From: Saccharothrix sp. NRRL B-16348
GTDB taxonomy: Bacteria; Actinomycetota; Actinomycetes; Mycobacteriales; Pseudonocardiaceae
DNA length: 64,000 nucleotides
Reading direction: 5' to 3'
Assembly: GCF_001280085.1 (NCBI RefSeq)
Contig: NZ_LGED01000201.1
Coordinates: forward strand, 1-64,000
Shown here: piece after piece, positions 60,901 through 64,000 of the stretch
Position numbering within the stretch: the stretch's first letter is position 1
Layout: each line of letters begins with the position of its first letter
Notes under the pieces: model-generated
The model's database searches: none
Told to the model about the DNA's origin: nothing
Seen by the model: the letters and a program-made list of their open reading frames with translations, nothing else
Program-made: the position numbers and the translations under genes

Positions 60901-61204
60901 CGACCAGCTGCACCGGTTCGCCGCCCGAGTCGGGGAACGTGGTGCGCAGCGACGCGTGCCGGTCGACCAGGGTGTCCAACGCACGGCGCAGCGCGACCTG
61001 GTCGAGCGTTCCGCGCAGCCGGAGTGCGAGGGGCACGTTGTAGACGGCGCTGCCGGGGGAGAACTTGTCCAGGAACCACAGCCGTTGCTGCCCGAACGAC
61101 AACGGGTACGCGGTGGGCGCGGCGGCCCGGGCGCGCAGCCGTCGCGCCAGCAGCTCCCGCTTGCGCGCCGACGCCGCGGCGCCGGAGTCCCGCAGGTCGG
61201 TCAT
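57983..61204 (-). CDS. NRPS module C-A-PCP
   Basis: A 1073-residue stand-alone module. C domain about residues 30-460 (FGQQRLWFLDKFSPG, HHITADAWS as the catalytic motif), A domain about 490-890 (YIIYTSGSTGTPKG, NAYGPTETT, YATGDLVRHRSDG, NGKTDRKALP), PCP about 965-1035 (FFALGGHSLL). My reading of the pocket code is D-I-L-Q-I-G-A-V-W-K, similar to the glycine type D-I-L-Q-L-G-L-x-W-K as I recall it. The end RLRLAAMSAEEVESMLGES resembles a short docking helix. Co-translated with both neighbours (ATGA and GTGA). Confidence 0.93.
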   Translation of the reverse strand: MTDLRDSGAAASARKRELLARRLRARAAAPTAYPLSFGQQRLWFLDKFSPGSAVYNVPLALRLRGTLDQVALRRALDTLVDRHASLRTTFPDSGGEPVQLVAPTGTATLTTHELQDGDRAAAAQRFADERGAIGFDLHRGPLFTASLGRFADDDHVLVLNLHHITADAWSLSVLLDELGKAYDAALAGRDPDLPALTLQYPDFAVWQRDRMAEVSAGHLDFWTRHLAGAPELLTLPTDRPRPPVVTYRGALRYGYVPLGPLEELARAHGVTVFMVLLAAFAARLGRLAGQDDVVVGTPVAGRSHPDLEGLIGFFVNTLALRAQVGGDPTFTELLARVRQVAADGLAHADLPFERLVEHLRPRRSTGHAPIYQAQLIFTNTPPLDIALTGLEVTPLVPDPKVAKFDLTLAADPQGDTLALGVEYNTDLFDESTIAEFTDRLIALLTAAAEHPDRRIGELDGLTGVRRWEVLEGDNATDLALPPARTALDLVTGHGTAVSGVDSRLTYAELETRAGQIAALLRAHGVGLGSAVALCLPRTPDLVAAVLGVWQAGAAYVPLDPGWPVDRLTAMLADSGAAVLVTDRELPFGGTVLRLADADRFEPAPVPCPASGEDLAYIIYTSGSTGTPKGVEVPHRAVVNLLVSFQRLLALTGEDRLAAVTTLSFDISVLELLLPLTAGAEVLVVPADVSADGAALRELLVDREVTTLQATPATWRLLHAAGGVPAGVATRICGGEALPRDLADDLLTDDAVLWNAYGPTETTVWSSAGLVEPSPAPVVLGPPIGNTRLYVLGPGLEPVPPGVVGELHIGGAGVARGYHDRPELTASRFVPDPFAEEPGRRLYATGDLVRHRSDGTLEFLGRADHQVKVRGFRIELGEVEAAVLASGEAREAVVLAVDERLVAYVVPADVPRDGLWPRLRARLAERLPDYMLPATAVVLDAFPLTPNGKTDRKALPAPVWDVGGERVPPRDAVEEVLAGIWVEVLGVPEVGVHDDFFALGGHSLLAAKALARVRAAFAVTVPIGRMFAAPTVAGVAAALTTLDDPARVAAVAELRLRLAAMSAEEVESMLGESR

Positions 61205-61878
61205 GACGTGCTCCCCGATCTGGTCAACCGGTCGGCGGCGGCGCGGACGTGGTCGCGCAGGTGCGTGGGCACGCGGTCGCCGAAGCGCTGCAGGTACGCG
61301 GCCACGGTGGTGTCGTCGTCCCGCAGGAAAGGGAAGTCCGTCGGCACCATGTGCCGGATCGCCAGCAGCGGCACGGGGCTGTGCAGCGGCCGGAACACCG
61401 GGTTCCACAGGCCCGCCTTCTGCGGCGGGCCGGGGTGGAACTCGCCCAGCATCAGCCCGTCCCGGGTGTACTGCGGCTTGAGCAGCTCCTGCGCCCGGTC
61501 CACCACGCCGAACTCGGTCAGGTCCGGGAACAGGAGCACGATGGTCTTGAACTGCGCGCCCGGACCCCGCTTCGGCTCCAGCTCGGCGAACCAGTCGCGG
61601 TAGTGCAGCAGCAGCGCGGCCAGCTCGTCGGGCTCCTCCGGCGTGCCGGTGTGCACGGACAGGTAGAACAGACCGCGCTGCAGTGACGTGTCGGTGAACG
61701 GGCACACCGCTCCCCTCCGCCCCAGGTCCGGGTGCGGTCCGCACAGGTACTCACCGGCCCACTCGAACACGGTCCGCAGCGGCAGTTCGTGCGCCGCGAC
61801 CGCGTCGGGCAGCCGAGGCGCGGCGAAGTCCGCCGGCTCGACCAGGGGGTGGGCCTGGTGGGTCGGATGGATCAGCAT
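61201..61878 (-). CDS. Uncharacterised NRPS-associated protein
   Basis: A 225-residue soluble protein (HPTHQAHPLVEPADFAAPRL, FPDLTEFGVVDRAQELLKPQ, FHPGPPQKAGLWNPVFRPLH, AIRHMVPTDFPFLRDDD). It resembles the DUF6875 proteins that occur next to NRPS genes in actinomycetes, from memory; no catalytic motif is clear to me. A conserved cysteine pair (FEWAGEYLCGPHPDL and GAVCPFTD) might bind a metal. Overlaps NRPS and flavoprotein genes by ATGA and TGATG. Confidence 0.65.
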   Translation of the reverse strand: MLIHPTHQAHPLVEPADFAAPRLPDAVAAHELPLRTVFEWAGEYLCGPHPDLGRRGAVCPFTDTSLQRGLFYLSVHTGTPEEPDELAALLLHYRDWFAELEPKRGPGAQFKTIVLLFPDLTEFGVVDRAQELLKPQYTRDGLMLGEFHPGPPQKAGLWNPVFRPLHSPVPLLAIRHMVPTDFPFLRDDDTTVAAYLQRFGDRVPTHLRDHVRAAADRLTRSGSTS

Positions 61879-63215
61879 CAACTCCACCTGCCTTTGTTCC
61901 GGGACCGGCGGGTCAGGCCCACCAGCGCCGCACCGGTCACCGCGGCCGTGACGCCGCCGAGCACGCGGTCCTGCCGCCGTGCCCGGGCCAACGCCTCGCC
62001 GTACGGGACCGTGGTGTGCGTGATCAGGGTGTAGAGCGGCACCCAGGCGTTCGGGAACATCCGGTGCAGTGCCAGGTCCACCTTCTTGCGCACGGTGAAC
62101 AGCGGTGACCGCAGCTTGTCCCGCAGCTCCACGAAGTTGCGCTTGGACAGCTCCGCCAGCACGTCGGTGTGCGGCCGGCGCGAGGCCTCGAACTCGGCCA
62201 ACGCCCGCGGCAGGTCGTGCGGGTGCGCGGCCAGGCACCGGTCGAGCACCGAGCAGTCCTCGAACGCCGCGTTCATGCCCTGTCCGAAGAACGGGTACAC
62301 GGCGTGCGCGGCGTCACCGATCAACACCACCCCGCGTCCCTCGTCCGTGGCCACGTGCCACGGCGAGGTGCGCACGGTGACCAGGTTCGCGGGCGGGTGC
62401 GCCAGGAACTGCTCGACCACGTCCGGGATGAGGACGAGCGTGTCGGGGAACCGGCGGGCGAAGAACGACCGCACCCGTTCGGGTTCGGTCAGGCCGGCGA
62501 ACCCGTGCTCGCCGTCGAACGGCAGGAACACGGTCGCGGTGAGCGAGCCGTCCCGGTTCGGGTGCGCCACGATCAGACCCTCGTCACCCGGCCACACGTG
62601 CAACGCCCGCAGCTCCGTGCGCGGCTCGCCGTCGTCGCCGACCGGGATCAGCAGCTCCTTGTAGCCCCACTCCAGGAACTCCTGGTGCAGGTCGACGCGC
62701 AGGCCGCGGCCGAGGTGGCCGCGCACGGCGGAGAACGCGCCGTCCGCGCCGATGATCAGGTCCGCCGTGTGCACGCTCCCGTCGTCGGTGGTGACGGCGG
62801 GCTTGGCGCGGTCGACGGCGCTGACCCGGTCGCCCCAGCGGAACTCGACGCCGAGCCGTTCGGCCTCGTCCACCAGCGCCACGTTCAGGTCGTGCCGCAG
62901 CACGGAGTGCAGGATCTGGTCCTCGGCCAGGCCGTAGGGCTGGAAGCGCAGCGTGCCGTCCGACAGGTGCACGGCCCGGCCGCGCATCGGCACGGTCAGC
63001 GGCGCCAACCGCTCCAGCAAGCCGATCTCCCGCAACGCCACGATGCCGCGCTGGGACAGGCCGAGGTTGATCGACCGGCCTTCCTCCCGCACGCCCGGGG
63101 CCCGCGGGTCGCCCCGCCGTTCCAGCACGCGCACGCCGAACCCTCGTCGGGCCAGGTAGACGGCCGTCAGCGAACCGGCCAGCCCCGCGCCGACCACCAC
63201 CGCGTCCCGGCTCAT
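61878..63215 (-). CDS. Kynurenine 3-monooxygenase-like FAD hydroxylase
   Basis: A 445-residue class A flavin monooxygenase. FAD loop VVVGAGLAGSLTAVYLARRG, the family-typical RSINLGLSQRGIVALREIGL (very like kynurenine 3-monooxygenases), DLIIGADGAFSAVRGHLG and the GD motif VVLIGDAAHAVYPFFGQGMN. It should ortho-hydroxylate an aromatic amine or phenol, possibly kynurenine, anthranilate or a carrier-bound residue. The C-terminal part carries the membrane-near helix region seen in KMO. Start overlaps the stop of the upstream NRPS (ATGA). Confidence 0.9.
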   Translation of the reverse strand: MSRDAVVVGAGLAGSLTAVYLARRGFGVRVLERRGDPRAPGVREEGRSINLGLSQRGIVALREIGLLERLAPLTVPMRGRAVHLSDGTLRFQPYGLAEDQILHSVLRHDLNVALVDEAERLGVEFRWGDRVSAVDRAKPAVTTDDGSVHTADLIIGADGAFSAVRGHLGRGLRVDLHQEFLEWGYKELLIPVGDDGEPRTELRALHVWPGDEGLIVAHPNRDGSLTATVFLPFDGEHGFAGLTEPERVRSFFARRFPDTLVLIPDVVEQFLAHPPANLVTVRTSPWHVATDEGRGVVLIGDAAHAVYPFFGQGMNAAFEDCSVLDRCLAAHPHDLPRALAEFEASRRPHTDVLAELSKRNFVELRDKLRSPLFTVRKKVDLALHRMFPNAWVPLYTLITHTTVPYGEALARARRQDRVLGGVTAAVTGAALVGLTRRSRNKGRWS

Positions 63216-64000
63216 GCGTCGTCCTCGTCCACCAGGGCGCCGAGCAGCCGGTCGATCTCCTCGTCGGACAGCTCGTCGAGCTGGTCCAGCAGCGGCACCG
63301 GCCCCCGTGCCACCGAACCCGTGCCGCGACCGAGGTTCGCGCACAGCTCGGCGATGGTCGGCGCGGCGAACAGCGTCGCCAACGGCAGGTCGACGTCCAG
63401 CGCGACCCGCACCCGCGCCAACATCTGGGTCGCGGTCAACGAGTGGCCGCCCAGGGCGAAGAAGTTGTCGTGCACGCCGAGCGGCGCGTCCGCGGGCATG
63501 CTCAACACCTCGCGCCAGATCACCGCCAGCCGCCGTTCGGTGTCGTCACGCGGCTCGACCCGCTCGACGTCGTCGGTCGTCCACACCGGATCGGGCAGCG
63601 CGTCCCGGTCGATCTTGCCGGTGCCGGTGCGCGGCAGCTCCGGCAGCACGACGACCGCCGCCGGGAGCATGTAGTCGGGCAGGCTCACGGCCAGGTGCGG
63701 CCGCACCCGCCGGCGCAACTCGTCCTCGCCCAGGTCCGGGTCGGCGGGCACCGCGTACGCCACCAACCGCACGTCGGCGGCGTGCGCGGACCACGCGACG
63801 ACGACGGCCTGCGCCACGTCCGGGTGGGCGCGGAGCACGGCTTCGATCTCGCCCGGCTCGATCCGGTAGCCGCGCACCTTGAGCTGCCGGTCGGCGCGCC
63901 CGAGGAACTCCAGCTTGCCGTCGGCGTGCCGGCGGGCGAGGTCGCCGGAGGCGTAGAGCCGCCCGCCGGGCGGTCCGAACGGGTCGGGCAGGAACCGCTC
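63212..64000 (-). CDS. NRPS, C-terminal part (A-PCP), continues beyond the window
   Basis: The visible 262 codons are the end of an A domain (YASGDLARRHADG, FLGRADRQLKVRGYRIEPGE, LPRTGTGKIDRDALP) and a PCP (FFALGGHSLT with the phosphopantetheine Ser). The C-terminus (LDQLDELSDEEIDRLLGAL) looks like a docking helix, as in the second NRPS. The start of the gene and any C domain are to the right of the window. It overlaps the monooxygenase by ATGA, so it belongs to the same operon. Confidence 0.93.
   Translation of the reverse strand, partial: ERFLPDPFGPPGGRLYASGDLARRHADGKLEFLGRADRQLKVRGYRIEPGEIEAVLRAHPDVAQAVVVAWSAHAADVRLVAYAVPADPDLGEDELRRRVRPHLAVSLPDYMLPAAVVVLPELPRTGTGKIDRDALPDPVWTTDDVERVEPRDDTERRLAVIWREVLSMPADAPLGVHDNFFALGGHSLTATQMLARVRVALDVDLPLATLFAAPTIAELCANLGRGTGSVARGPVPLLDQLDELSDEEIDRLLGALVDEDDA

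Noticed and set aside
51248..64000. Assignment as a pyrrolobenzodiazepine cluster
   Set aside because: The KMO, methyltransferase and reductase fit in part, but there are three modules and no kynureninase or dioxygenase genes in view.

Overview
The window is very GC-rich, densely packed actinomycete DNA. Starts are often GTG, neighbouring genes commonly overlap by ATGA, GTGA or TGATG, and there are SARP-type regulators, secreted polysaccharide-degrading enzymes, a perfect CebR-type operator and a nonribosomal peptide operon. This fits a filamentous actinobacterium. A Pseudonocardiales member (Saccharothrix, Lentzea or Actinosynnema type) is my inference; there is no rRNA or other marker in the window to prove it.

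Region by region. 1-2.6 kb: an IS3-family element has cut off the 5' part of a secreted beta-helix glycosidase carrying two discoidin domains. 2.7-8.1 kb: a phytase-like esterase, a MarR/WrbA divergent pair sharing a clear operator, a beta-lactamase-fold hydrolase, a DUF1059 protein, and an XRE/MFS divergent pair with a 9-bp palindromic operator. 8.2-12.6 kb: a four-gene operon with overlapping or abutting reading frames that encodes a membrane-anchored substrate-binding-like protein, a TelA protein, a lipoprotein fusing a binding domain to a von Willebrand A domain, and a small membrane protein. This is the best candidate for an incompletely described system. 12.6-18.2 kb: a 4 x 22-bp tandem repeat, a large AfsR/SARP regulator with three heptamers upstream, two quinone-reductase-type genes and a DUF3995 membrane protein.

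18.2-27.6 kb is a plant-polymer degradation island: GH10 xylanase, SGNH esterase, AA10 LPMO behind a perfect CebR box, a secreted protein with D-G-D-T-Y repeats, and an operon of four paralogous PL1 pectate lyases behind a strong -35/-10 promoter with a LacI-like operator. 27.8-44.6 kb is mixed housekeeping and accessory DNA: tRNA-Arg(ACG), a giant HEAT-repeat protein, an isochorismatase-like hydrolase, a flavin monooxygenase, a PEP mutase/isocitrate lyase family enzyme, a DHA2 exporter, an M20 peptidase, ArsR-SRPBCC and MerR-methyltransferase pairs, a STAS protein lacking its usual serine, a frameshifted membrane gene and a decayed IS481 transposase. 44.6-51.2 kb: a large-subunit catalase with a SigB-like promoter, an orphan OmpR-type regulator, a PQQ-type sugar dehydrogenase and a BASS transporter.

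51.2-64.0 kb is a leftward, translationally coupled NRPS operon that runs off the right edge: NRPS (A-PCP end visible), a kynurenine-3-monooxygenase-like flavoprotein, a small unknown protein, NRPS C-A-PCP, an MFS exporter, NRPS C-A-PCP-reductase, and an O-methyltransferase. It should make a short peptide of at least three residues released reductively as an aldehyde, alcohol or imine, and further tailored by hydroxylation and methylation.
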